From an uncultured Bacteroides sp. (lineage in GTDB: Bacteria; Bacteroidota; Bacteroidia; Bacteroidales; Bacteroidaceae): a stretch of DNA of 64,000 nt. The position numbers and the translations under genes were made by a program. Below the pieces are notes generated by a model. It did no database searches. It was given only the letters and a program-made list of their open reading frames with translations, and was not told where the DNA came from. Numbering within the stretch: the stretch's first letter is position 1; each line of letters begins with the position of its first letter. This document shows, one piece after another, positions 54,442 to 62,477 of this stretch. The stretch covers positions 107,118 through 171,117 of the forward strand of contig CAMQVH010000004.1 in the NCBI GenBank assembly GCA_947038155.1. The letters are read 5' to 3'.

Positions 54442-54472
54442 TTTGCGGATTAAAATATTGTTCGTAGTTTTG
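54442..54472 (+). promoter_or_regulatory. Promoter of the ars operon
   Basis: TTTG 54442-54445 and TAGTTTTG 54465-54472, spacer 19. The -7 box lies exactly between the two arms of the ArsR operator. Confidence 0.8.
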
Positions 54473-54481
54473 CGAACAATA
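54456..54481 (+). promoter_or_regulatory. ArsR operator overlapping the -7 box
   Basis: TATTGTTCG (54456-54464) and CGAACAATA (54473-54481) form a perfect 9-bp inverted repeat around the -7 box. Binding there would block RNA polymerase directly. A related palindrome occurs at 54853-54868. Confidence 0.75.
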
Positions 54482-54501
54482 AATATAGAGGAGATATTGA
54501 A

Positions 54502-54828
54502 GTGAAAGAAAAGCAGTATACAGTAGAGCAGGAGCAGATAGCTCGTTTTGCTAAAGCTATGGGACACCCGGCACGAATGGCTATTCTTAGTTTCTTGGCT
54601 AAACAGGAAAGTTGTTTCTTTGGAGATATTCACGAAGAATTGCCTATTGCTAAAGCAACCGTTTCACAGCACTTGAAAGAGCTGAAAGATGCAGGATTAA
54701 TTCAGGGAGAAATAGAAACGCCCAAGGTGCGATATTGTATTAACAAGGAAAATTGGGAACTTGCCCGCAAATTATTTGCAGCATTTTTTGGAGATTGTAA
54801 ATGTACAGGAACATCGTGCTGTGGATAA
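54502..54828 (+). CDS. arsR: ArsR-family arsenic-responsive repressor
   Basis: 108 residues, starting at GTG 54502 with a purine-rich GAGGAGA (54489-54495) upstream, a good ribosome site for Bacteroides. The winged helix is clear ([40 protein letters not shown]). Candidate As(III) ligands are Cys38 (QESCFFGDI, replacing the classical ELCVCDL motif) and the Cys-rich C-terminus ([10 protein letters not shown]), which differ from the E. coli type. It represses its own operon and is released by arsenite or trivalent organoarsenicals. First gene of a seven-gene operon. Confidence 0.92.
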   Translation: MKEKQYTVEQEQIARFAKAMGHPARMAILSFLAKQESCFFGDIHEELPIAKATVSQHLKELKDAGLIQGEIETPKVRYCINKENWELARKLFAAFFGDCKCTGTSCCG

Positions 54829-54842
54829 CAGCACTTTTTTTT
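54816..54842 (+). terminator. Terminator overlapping the end of arsR
   Basis: GTGCTGT (54816-54822) and ACAGCAC (54828-54834), loop GGATA, then eight T. The stem covers the stop codon of arsR. Translation through the stop could affect termination and so set the level of the downstream genes. Confidence 0.75.
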
Positions 54843-54852
54843 GAGAATATTG

Positions 54853-54868
54853 TTCGTAGTTCTACGAA
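54853..54868 (+). promoter_or_regulatory. Second ArsR-like palindrome before arsE
   Basis: TTCGTAG-TT-CTACGAA, a perfect 16-base palindrome. It shares the run TATTGTTCGTAGTT with the main operator, which suggests a second ArsR site with a possible internal promoter. Confidence 0.65.
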
Positions 54869-54905
54869 TTACGATTAAGGGAAAAACTTTAATATAGAAT
54901 AGAAA

Positions 54906-55139
54906 ATGGAAATCAAAGTATTGGGAACCGGGTGTGCAGGCTGTAAGGCATTGTATGAAACAACTAAACAAGCAATTTTTGAATTGGGTTACGATGTCGT
55001 ATTAATCAAAGAGGAAGATTTATTAAAAATCATGGAATATAATGTTTTAAGTCTTCCGGCTTTAGTCATTGACGGAAAAATCGTATCCGCTGGGAAAAGA
55101 TTATCACTTGCAGAAGTAAAAGAATTGATAACCCAATAA
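54906..55139 (+). CDS. arsE: Small thioredoxin-like protein, ArsE type
   Basis: 77 residues, the size of small archaeal-type thioredoxins. The redox motif is C10-A-G-C13 (GTGCAGCKALYE) and the cis-proline loop is SLPALVIDG. Known ars operons of Bacteroides contain arsE-F-G for reduction and export of aromatic arsenicals; position between arsR and arsF supports this identity. It is soluble and cytoplasmic, and would supply electrons to the pathway. Confidence 0.75.
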   Translation: MEIKVLGTGCAGCKALYETTKQAIFELGYDVVLIKEEDLLKIMEYNVLSLPALVIDGKIVSAGKRLSLAEVKELITQ

Positions 55140-55149
55140 TACTATAGTT

Positions 55150-55593
55150 ATGAAGAAATTCTTTTATTTACTATTCTCAACCATTATCTTAATATCCTGT
55201 GGTAATGGTGCAAAAGCAAAAACAGAGGCACAGAGTATGGAAGAAAAGCAGCCTGACCATATTGAGGTGCTTTATTTCCACGGAGCGCAGCGTTGTATCA
55301 CCTGTCGGGCAATAGAAACTAATATAGTAGCCCTTTTGGATAGCCTTTATTCCAAAGAGCAGGCAGACGATAGGATTATCTATAAGGTTATAGATATTTC
55401 AAAAAAGGAAAACGGGCAAATTGCGGACAAGTACGAAGTTACTTGGTCGTCCCTGTTTGTGAATGGTTGGAAAGATGGAAAAGAAAATGTAAACAACATG
55501 ACAGAGTTCAGTTTTTCCAATGCAAGAAAATCACCGGACAAATTTAAAGAGGGAATTAAAAATAAAGTTGATGAATTGCTAAAACAGTTGTAG
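55150..55593 (+). CDS. arsF: ArsF-family lipoprotein (nitrophenylarsenical reduction subunit)
   Basis: 147 residues with lipoprotein signal ending LISC (Cys17). The mature part is thioredoxin-like with C49-I-T-C52 (FHGAQRCITCRAIETNI) and VTWSSLFVNGWKDGK. This is the ArsF type found next to arsE and arsG and associated with reduction of nitro-aromatic arsenicals such as roxarsone. It would sit on the periplasmic side of the membrane. It starts 10 bases after arsE; arsG follows after one base. Confidence 0.8.
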   Translation: MKKFFYLLFSTIILISCGNGAKAKTEAQSMEEKQPDHIEVLYFHGAQRCITCRAIETNIVALLDSLYSKEQADDRIIYKVIDISKKENGQIADKYEVTWSSLFVNGWKDGKENVNNMTEFSFSNARKSPDKFKEGIKNKVDELLKQL

Positions 55594-55594
55594 G

Positions 55595-56302
55595 ATGGAT
55601 TTTCTTCAATCACTATTAGACAATAGTTCTGTCCCTGTTATAACAGCCTTTATCTTAGGAATTTTAACGGCAATCAGTCCGTGCCCTTTGGCTACTAATA
55701 TAACGGCAATAGGTTTTATAGGTAAGGATATAGAAAACCGTCACCGTATATTCATAAATGGGTTACTTTATACATTTGGCAGGATAGTGACTTATACAGT
55801 ACTTGGGTTTATTCTTATTCCGGTTCTTCGTGAGGGGGCAAGTATGTATATGGTTCAAAAGGTGGTAAGCAAATACGGTGAGATGTTGATTGCTCCGGTA
55901 TTAATTATCATAGGGATATTCATGCTCGATATTATAAAGCTAAATATACCCAAAATCAATATTGGCGGAGAGGGGCTAAAGAAGAATACAAAAGGTAGTT
56001 GGGGAGCTTTGTTATTGGGTATTTTGTTTGCTCTAGCCTTTTGCCCCACCAGTGGAATTTTCTATTTCGGTATACTTATGCCTTTGGCGGCAGCAGAAAC
56101 GGGCGGGTATTTTTTACCCGTAATATATGCTATCGCTACAGGGGTGCCTGTAATCCTTGTTGCTTGGATATTGGCGTATAGTGTAGCCGGATTAGGTCGG
56201 TTTTATAACAGCGTACAAATTTTTGAAAAATGGTTTCGCAAAATTGTTGCTATACTCTTTATAGTCATAGGAATCTATTATGCGGTCGTTTTTTATTTCT
56301 GA
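55595..56302 (+). CDS. arsG: ArsG-family aromatic arsenical efflux permease
   Basis: 235 residues with six helices, related to the CcdA/DsbD transmembrane family. The two conserved Cys-Pro sites are AISPCPLATNITAIGFIG (Cys30) and LAFCPTSGIFYFGILMP (Cys150). ArsG proteins are reported to export trivalent aminoaromatic arsenicals in cooperation with ArsE and ArsF. A thiol-electron relay like that of CcdA is an alternative explanation for the cysteines and fits the two thioredoxin-like neighbours. Confidence 0.8.
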   Translation: MDFLQSLLDNSSVPVITAFILGILTAISPCPLATNITAIGFIGKDIENRHRIFINGLLYTFGRIVTYTVLGFILIPVLREGASMYMVQKVVSKYGEMLIAPVLIIIGIFMLDIIKLNIPKINIGGEGLKKNTKGSWGALLLGILFALAFCPTSGIFYFGILMPLAAAETGGYFLPVIYAIATGVPVILVAWILAYSVAGLGRFYNSVQIFEKWFRKIVAILFIVIGIYYAVVFYF

Positions 56303-56332
56303 ACAATTTGATAAATTAAAATAAAAGACAGT

Positions 56333-56659
56333 ATGAAAAAGATAGAAATTTTTGACCCGGCAATGTGTTGCCCTACAGGTTTGTGTGGAACAAATATCAA
56401 TCCTGAATTAATGAGGATTGCAGTTGTTGTCGAAACATTGAAAAGACAGGGTGTTATTGTTATCCGTCACAACTTACGGGATGAACCACAGGTGTATGTG
56501 AGTAATAAAACAGTAAATGAATATCTTCAAAAGAATGGTGCAGAAGCTTTACCTATTACTTTGGTAGATGGTGAAATTGCAGTTTCTAAAGTTTATCCTA
56601 CCACTAAACAAATGAGTGAATGGACGGGAGTAAATTTAGATTTAATGCCCGCTAAATAA
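56333..56659 (+). CDS. arsD: Arsenite metallochaperone
   Basis: 108 residues. The As(III) ligands Cys12, Cys13 and Cys18 are present (PAMCCPTGLCG) in a thioredoxin-like fold; the second Cys pairs seen in E. coli ArsD are absent. It hands arsenite to ArsA, whose gene follows after 29 bases. Confidence 0.95.
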   Translation: MKKIEIFDPAMCCPTGLCGTNINPELMRIAVVVETLKRQGVIVIRHNLRDEPQVYVSNKTVNEYLQKNGAEALPITLVDGEIAVSKVYPTTKQMSEWTGVNLDLMPAK

Positions 56660-56688
56660 ATGTATAACAGATTTATATTAAAAAAGAA

Positions 56689-58401
56689 ATGAAAGCATTC
56701 AATTTATCCGATATAGAACTGACTAAATACCTGTTTTTTACAGGTAAAGGTGGAGTAGGAAAGACTTCCATTGCTTGTGCCACAGCAGTTGGTTTGACTG
56801 ATATGGGAAAGAAAATACTTCTTATCAGTACAGATCCGGCTTCTAACTTACAAGATGTTTTTGATCAATCCTTAAACGGACACGGTACAGCTATTTCAGA
56901 AGTGCCGGGACTGACTGTTGTAAACCTCGACCCTGAGCAGGCAGCAGCAGAATACAGAGAAAGCGTTATCGCACCTTTCAGGGGAAAATTACCTGAAAGT
57001 GTTATTCAGAATATGGAAGAACAGCTTTCAGGTTCCTGCACGGTGGAAATCGCTGCTTTTAATGAGTTCTCAGATTTTATTACCGATGCTGTTAAAGCAA
57101 AGGAGTATGACCATATTATTTTTGATACAGCACCTACCGGACATACATTGCGAATGTTGCAGCTTCCATCTGCGTGGAGTACATTTATTAGTGAAAGTAC
57201 CCATGGTGCATCCTGTTTAGGGCAGTTATCAGGCTTGGAAGAACGGAAAGGAATTTATAAACAGGCGGTAGAAACCCTATCTGATACAAGCGCAACTCGG
57301 TTAGTATTGGTCAGTCGTCCAGAAATTGCTCCATTGAAAGAAGCTGCCCGCTCTTCACATGAATTACAGCTATTGGGAATTAAAAATCAGTTATTGGTGA
57401 TAAATGGTATTTTACAGCAACTGAATGAAGCGGATGATGTGTCACGACAACTGCATAACAGGCAGCAAAAAGCATTACAGGATATGCCTGCTGAACTATC
57501 TGAATATCCTATGTACAGCGTTCCTCTACGTTCTTATAATTTATCTGATATAGCTAATATACGCCGTATGTTATACAGCGACAGCCTTACGGATGATATT
57601 TGTTATCAGCCGATAAGTGATGCCAAAAGTATAGACGATTTGGTTAATGACCTCTATACTTCCGGTAAGAGGGTAGTGTTCACAATGGGAAAAGGCGGTG
57701 TAGGTAAAACCACCTTAGCAACTGAAATAGCTCTGAAATTAATAAAACTTGGTGCAAAGGTACATCTTACTACCACTGACCCGGCAAATCATCTGAACTA
57801 TGACATCGCTATAAAATCGGGTGTCACAGTCAGTCATATTGATGAAGCGGAAGTATTGGAAAACTACAAGAATGAAGTTCGTAGCAAAGCGGCAGAGACC
57901 ATGACTACCGAAGATATGGAATATATTGAAGAAGATTTACGTTCGCCATGCACACAAGAAATAGCAGTTTTCAAGGCATTTGCCGAAATTGTAGATAAGG
58001 CGGACAATGAAATTGTAGTGATTGATACAGCACCGACAGGTCATACATTGTTGCTTTTGGATGCTACCCAAAGCTACCATAAAGAAGTAGAACGTACACA
58101 AGGAGCAGTTACGGGAGCAGTAGCCAATTTATTGCCTCGCTTGCGTAATCCAAAGGAAACGGAAGTTGTAATTGTTACTTTACCTGAAGCGACACCTGTG
58201 TTTGAAGCTGAACGCCTGCAAATGGATTTGCAACGTGCCGGAATTAATAACAAATGGTGGGTAGTAAATGCCTGCTTGTCAATGACAAATACGGAAAATA
58301 CATTCTTGCAGGCGAAAGCGCAAAATGAAGTGAATTGGATTGAGAAAGTAGAACAATTGTCAAAAGGTAATGCTGCCTTGATCGGATGGAAAAATATATA
58401 G
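56689..58401 (+). CDS. arsA: Arsenite-stimulated ATPase
   Basis: 570 residues in two homologous halves. P-loops are GKGGVGKT at 19-26 and GKGGVGKTT at 334-342; each half has the DTAPTGHTLR/L signature (near 146 and 435). Arsenite ligands are Cys117 (SGSCTVE), Cys176 (GASCLGQL) and Cys421 (RSPCTQE). It energises efflux through Acr3. Its last 16 bases overlap the start of acr3, so translation is coupled. Confidence 0.97.
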   Translation: MKAFNLSDIELTKYLFFTGKGGVGKTSIACATAVGLTDMGKKILLISTDPASNLQDVFDQSLNGHGTAISEVPGLTVVNLDPEQAAAEYRESVIAPFRGKLPESVIQNMEEQLSGSCTVEIAAFNEFSDFITDAVKAKEYDHIIFDTAPTGHTLRMLQLPSAWSTFISESTHGASCLGQLSGLEERKGIYKQAVETLSDTSATRLVLVSRPEIAPLKEAARSSHELQLLGIKNQLLVINGILQQLNEADDVSRQLHNRQQKALQDMPAELSEYPMYSVPLRSYNLSDIANIRRMLYSDSLTDDICYQPISDAKSIDDLVNDLYTSGKRVVFTMGKGGVGKTTLATEIALKLIKLGAKVHLTTTDPANHLNYDIAIKSGVTVSHIDEAEVLENYKNEVRSKAAETMTTEDMEYIEEDLRSPCTQEIAVFKAFAEIVDKADNEIVVIDTAPTGHTLLLLDATQSYHKEVERTQGAVTGAVANLLPRLRNPKETEVVIVTLPEATPVFEAERLQMDLQRAGINNKWWVVNACLSMTNTENTFLQAKAQNEVNWIEKVEQLSKGNAALIGWKNI

Positions 58402-59444
58402 GAATTGGATTTTTTGAAAGATACCTGACTGTTTGGGTAACTTTGTGTATTGTTGCTGGTATTGCTATCGGACAATGGTTTCCGGCAATATCGCAAACAT
58501 TGAGTAAATTAGAATACGCCAATGTGTCTATACCTGTGGCTATCCTGATTTGGTTAATGATTTATCCCATGATGCTGAAAGTGGATTTTCAGAGTATTAA
58601 AAACGTTGGTAAGCGTCCGAAAGGAATTATCATCACTTGTATTACAAATTGGCTTATAAAGCCTTTTACAATGTTTGGAATAGCTTATCTATTCTTTTAC
58701 GTTATTTTTAAGTCTCTAATATCTGCCGAATTGGCCGAGGAATATTTGGCCGGGGCAGTCTTATTGGGTGCTGCACCTTGTACGGCAATGGTATTTGTAT
58801 GGAGTTATCTGACCAAAGGGGATGCTGCCTATACATTGGTACAGGTTGCAGTGAATGATTTAATCATATTGGTTGCTTTCGCTCCTATTGTTGCTTTTTT
58901 ATTGGGTATAGGTGGCGTTACGATTCCGTGGGATACATTATTGCTTTCAGTTGTATTGTTTGTTGTCATTCCTCTTTCTGCCGGAATAATAACCCGTATA
59001 CTGGTCATCCGGCGAAAAGGGATAGAATATTTTAATACTGTATTTATCCGTAAGTTTGATAATTATACGATTGGCGGATTACTATTAACGCTTATCATTT
59101 TATTTTCATTTCAAGGAGAAACCATATTGAACAATCCATTGCACATCGTATTGATTGCTGTTCCGCTTGTGTTGCAAACAGTTCTGATATTCTTTGTGGC
59201 CTATAGTTGGGCGAAATGGTGGAAATTGCCTCACAATATAGCTGCACCTGCCGGAATGATTGGTGCAAGCAATTTCTTTGAATTGTCGGTGGCTGTGGCC
59301 ATATCGCTTTTTGGTTTGCAATCCGGTGCTGCATTGGCTACAGTGGTAGGGGTATTGGTAGAAGTTCCGGTCATGCTGATGTTAGTGAGAGTTGCAAATA
59401 ATACATGCAGTTGGTTTACAATAAAATCAAGTATGAGTAAATAG
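58386..59444 (+). CDS. acr3: Acr3-family arsenite efflux permease
   Basis: 352 residues, ten helices. The conserved Cys132 in GAAPCTAMVFVWSYLTKGD and Glu299 in GASNFFELSVAVAISLFG match the residues needed for Acr3 transport. It exports arsenite, using the proton gradient and here ArsA. Last gene of the operon; no arsC arsenate reductase gene is present, so arsenate would need a reductase encoded elsewhere. Confidence 0.95.
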   Translation: MEKYIGIGFFERYLTVWVTLCIVAGIAIGQWFPAISQTLSKLEYANVSIPVAILIWLMIYPMMLKVDFQSIKNVGKRPKGIIITCITNWLIKPFTMFGIAYLFFYVIFKSLISAELAEEYLAGAVLLGAAPCTAMVFVWSYLTKGDAAYTLVQVAVNDLIILVAFAPIVAFLLGIGGVTIPWDTLLLSVVLFVVIPLSAGIITRILVIRRKGIEYFNTVFIRKFDNYTIGGLLLTLIILFSFQGETILNNPLHIVLIAVPLVLQTVLIFFVAYSWAKWWKLPHNIAAPAGMIGASNFFELSVAVAISLFGLQSGAALATVVGVLVEVPVMLMLVRVANNTCSWFTIKSSMSK

Positions 59445-59550
59445 AATACTCCGGACTGTGCGTACAGGAAATCAAGACATCGAATAGGAGACTTTGAAGT
59501 AAGAATGATAAATATTCATTGGTTTAAAAACACTATTAAAGTATAAGCTG

Positions 59551-59558
59551 TACCTTTG
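59551..59558 (+). promoter_or_regulatory. -7 box of the GNAT-nitrilase gene
   Basis: TACCTTTG, 29 bases before ATG 59588. Confidence 0.5.
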
Positions 59559-59587
59559 CACTGTCTTTTTATAAAACATGTATTGTT

Positions 59588-61126
59588 ATGGAACAACATC
59601 CTATTAAAATCAATAAAGTACAGATACGTAATCTTCAAATTGAAGACTATGCACAGTTATCCCAATCGTTTACCCGTGTTTATTCTGATGGTAGCGATGT
59701 CTTCTGGACTCATGCCCAGATAAAGAAATTAATAAGTATTTTTCCGGAAGGGCAGATTGTTACAGTCGTTGACGACAAGATTGTAGGTTGTGCTCTTTCT
59801 ATTATAGTTGACTATGACAAGGTAAAGAACGACCATACGTATGCACAAGTTACGGGTAAGGAAACATTCAATACTCATAATCCGGAAGGAAACATCCTGT
59901 ACGGTATTGAGGTATTTATTCATCCGGGATACCGCGGTTTGCGCCTGGCTCGTCGTATGTATGAATATCGCAAGGAACTTTGCGAAACATTGAATTTGAA
60001 AGCTATCATGTTCGGTGGTCGTATTCCGAATTATCATAAATATGCCGATAAGATGCGCCCGAAAGAATATATCGCACGGGTACGCCAGCGTGATATTTAT
60101 GATCCGGTTCTTACCTTCCAATTATCGAATGATTTCCATGTTCGCAAGGTAATGACCAATTATTTGCCGAATGATGAGGAATCCAAGCATTATGCCTGTT
60201 TGTTGCAGTGGGATAATATTTATTATCAGCCGCCTACACAGGAATATATCAACCCAAAGACGACTGTCCGTGTGGGACTGGTACAGTGGCAGATGCGTAG
60301 TTACAAGACATTGGACGACCTCTTCGAACAAGTGGAGTTCTTTGTAGATGCCGTATCAGATTATAAAAGTGATTTTGTTCTTTTTCCGGAATATTTCAAC
60401 GCTCCTTTGATGTCGAAGTTTAATGATAAAGGAGAATCACAGGCTATTCGTGGATTGGCAAAGTATACCGATGAGATCAGAGACCGTTTTATAAACCTGG
60501 CTATCAGTTACAATATCAATATTATCACAGGAAGTATGCCGTATGTAAAGGAAGATGGTTTGTTATATAATATAGGCTTCCTTTGCAGGCGTGACGGAAC
60601 TTATGAGATGTATGAAAAAATGCACGTTACTCCGGATGAAATCAAGAGTTGGGGATTGAGTGGTGGTAAACTGCTGCAAACTTTCGATACAGATTGTGCG
60701 AAGGTCGGAGTGCTGATCTGTTATGATGTGGAATTTCCTGAACTTTCCCGTTTGATGGCAGATCAGGGAATGCAAATCTTATTTGTACCTTTCCTGACTG
60801 ATACACAGAATGCTTACTCCCGTGTTCGTGTTTGTGCCCAGGCACGTGCGATTGAAAATGAATGCTTTGTAGTCATAGCAGGTTGTGTCGGAAATCTTCC
60901 CCGCGTTCATAATATGGATATTCAATATGCACAGTCGGGAGTATTCACTCCATGTGATTTTGCTTTTCCGACTGATGGAAAACGGGCGGAAGCCACTCCG
61001 AATACGGAAATGATTCTGGTTTCGGATGTCGATCTGGATTTATTGAATGCACTCCATACTTACGGTAGTGTGCGCAATCTGAAGGATCGTAGAAATGATG
61101 TATATGAAGTGCGGCTGAAGAAGTAA
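59588..61126 (+). CDS. GNAT acetyltransferase fused to a carbon-nitrogen hydrolase (nitrilase superfamily)
   Basis: 512 residues. The GNAT domain (about 10-205) has YGIEVFIHPGYRGLRLARRM as acetyl-CoA loop. The nitrilase domain (about 225-505) has the full triad Glu268 (LFPEYFNAP), Lys344 (YEKMHVTPDE) and Cys378 (VLICYDVEFPEL). Such fusions occur in many bacteria; the substrate is unknown, though an amide made or broken next to an acylated amine is the natural idea. It is transcribed alone. Confidence 0.92.
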   Translation: MEQHPIKINKVQIRNLQIEDYAQLSQSFTRVYSDGSDVFWTHAQIKKLISIFPEGQIVTVVDDKIVGCALSIIVDYDKVKNDHTYAQVTGKETFNTHNPEGNILYGIEVFIHPGYRGLRLARRMYEYRKELCETLNLKAIMFGGRIPNYHKYADKMRPKEYIARVRQRDIYDPVLTFQLSNDFHVRKVMTNYLPNDEESKHYACLLQWDNIYYQPPTQEYINPKTTVRVGLVQWQMRSYKTLDDLFEQVEFFVDAVSDYKSDFVLFPEYFNAPLMSKFNDKGESQAIRGLAKYTDEIRDRFINLAISYNINIITGSMPYVKEDGLLYNIGFLCRRDGTYEMYEKMHVTPDEIKSWGLSGGKLLQTFDTDCAKVGVLICYDVEFPELSRLMADQGMQILFVPFLTDTQNAYSRVRVCAQARAIENECFVVIAGCVGNLPRVHNMDIQYAQSGVFTPCDFAFPTDGKRAEATPNTEMILVSDVDLDLLNALHTYGSVRNLKDRRNDVYEVRLKK

Positions 61127-61141
61127 AAGGAGACTGTTTAG

Positions 61142-61179
61142 TTGGTTTCAAACCAAGACCCCGTTGGTTTAAAACCAAC
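61142..61179 (+). terminator. Tandem palindromes after the nitrilase gene
   Basis: TTGGTTTCAAACCAA (61142-61156) and GTTGGTTTAAAACCAAC (61163-61179), followed by CTTTCCTTTT. They probably form alternative or stacked hairpins ending the two convergent transcripts. Confidence 0.55.
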
Positions 61180-61215
61180 GAGGCTTTCCTTTTAAACCAA
61201 TAAAAGGAATGTTTT

Positions 61216-62268
61216 TTAACCCTTTCCGGAAGTACCGCTTTCGAGGATGCTGACGATAGAAAACAGTGTGAAGCAAATAGCTCCCAGTCCTACTAAAACC
61301 CGTGCCGGAATAAAATAATCAGCGTTTACGGTAGCAAGCTCGAATACAAAGGCAGCCAGAAACAGGCATGTTAATGCTGTCAGTACCGGAATCATAGGGA
61401 TTCGGTTGGCCAGCTTGAACTCCCGTCTCCATATCTTAGCGAGCAGAATCACCTTGCTGGAAATACTGTAACATACCAGACCAAGGCCAAGCATGATGTA
61501 TCCGGTAGTGCCGTTTGCACTTCCCGAGTCGGCAAGGATGACGAATATGCCCCATACAAAAGAGATCGATCCCATGAGTAAAACCAGTTTCGGCCATTTG
61601 TTACGTTCTCTTTCCGAATAGTCGTTCCGGACCTGACGGGCTATGGTTGCTACCAATGCAATCAGACTGGTACAAATACATGCGAGCCCTACCATCACAT
61701 GCCCTGCTACAAAATAAGCAGGATGGGAATGACTGTTGCTTAACAGGATGAACGCCCATATCCATGCGATACAGGAAATGACGATTGCGAGAAAGATCAT
61801 TGCCCGTCTTTGGCCAATAGAGAACGCTCCCTCCGGCACTTCATTTCCGGTAGCTTTGGCATTGGCCGGAATCAAAGAAAATCGGGTGGAAGAGGTAGCG
61901 GCGGTAGCTACACAGGCTGTGATAAATCCTACACCGGTTATGACATGCCCTGCGACGAAGGCTGAAGTAGTGGTAGCACTATTGAAAATGCATATACCTC
62001 CGATAATTGTTATGATAGCTGCCAGATAGCCCACAACAGGTAAAACGTATTTTGTCGCTTCATTATAGGTATGTATGATTTGCCGGATTATTGTGGCTGC
62101 CGTACAGAACAGCGCAATGCATATCATACCTAGTGAAAATACAACAGGACCTGCCACCAGACGGTTTCCCGCATCACCATAACCGTAAATGAATGCTCCG
62201 TATCCGAAGCAAAAGACCGCCATCGCCAAAGGGATTGCTCTGAATAAAATACTAATACCGTAATTCAT
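61216..62268 (-). CDS. DUF2776 (YhiM-like) inner-membrane protein
   Basis: 350 residues with about ten helices. Five repeats of a helix-pair unit contain related lines: VAGPVVFSLGMI, VAGHVITGVGFI, VAGHVMVGLACI, TTGYIMLGLGLV and IPARVLVGLGAI. The family includes E. coli YhiM, linked to acid resistance, but its biochemical role is unknown. It is monocistronic and convergent with the nitrilase gene. Confidence 0.82.
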   Translation of the reverse strand: MNYGISILFRAIPLAMAVFCFGYGAFIYGYGDAGNRLVAGPVVFSLGMICIALFCTAATIIRQIIHTYNEATKYVLPVVGYLAAIITIIGGICIFNSATTTSAFVAGHVITGVGFITACVATAATSSTRFSLIPANAKATGNEVPEGAFSIGQRRAMIFLAIVISCIAWIWAFILLSNSHSHPAYFVAGHVMVGLACICTSLIALVATIARQVRNDYSERERNKWPKLVLLMGSISFVWGIFVILADSGSANGTTGYIMLGLGLVCYSISSKVILLAKIWRREFKLANRIPMIPVLTALTCLFLAAFVFELATVNADYFIPARVLVGLGAICFTLFSIVSILESGTSGKG

Positions 62269-62406
62269 AACTTAAGTGCTTTTTATTTTCCCACTAAAAC
62301 AAGGAGATATCGGTTTTGTTTAATGCAACATCCATTTATAAACGATAACTTCACATGATTCCAATTAAAAGTCCTTGCTTTTTGCTCAACTAAACAAATG
62401 TTTTTG

Positions 62407-62414
62407 TAAATTTG
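62407..62414 (+). promoter_or_regulatory. -7 box of ileS
   Basis: TAAATTTG; a TTTG at 62381-62384 lies 22 bases upstream. The leader to ATG 62478 is about 60 bases; I see no T-box. Confidence 0.55.
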
Positions 62415-62477
62415 CACCCTTAAAAATGGGGATACCCCTCAAATTGTAAATTGTAAATAGTAAAATCGTAGACAGCT

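Noticed and set aside
54906..55593. arsC arsenate reductase as identity of one of the small thiol proteins
   Set aside because: Both have thioredoxin C-x2-C motifs and cis-Pro loops, not the C-x5-R loop of LMW-phosphatase-type ArsC or the GrxC-type ArsC pattern.
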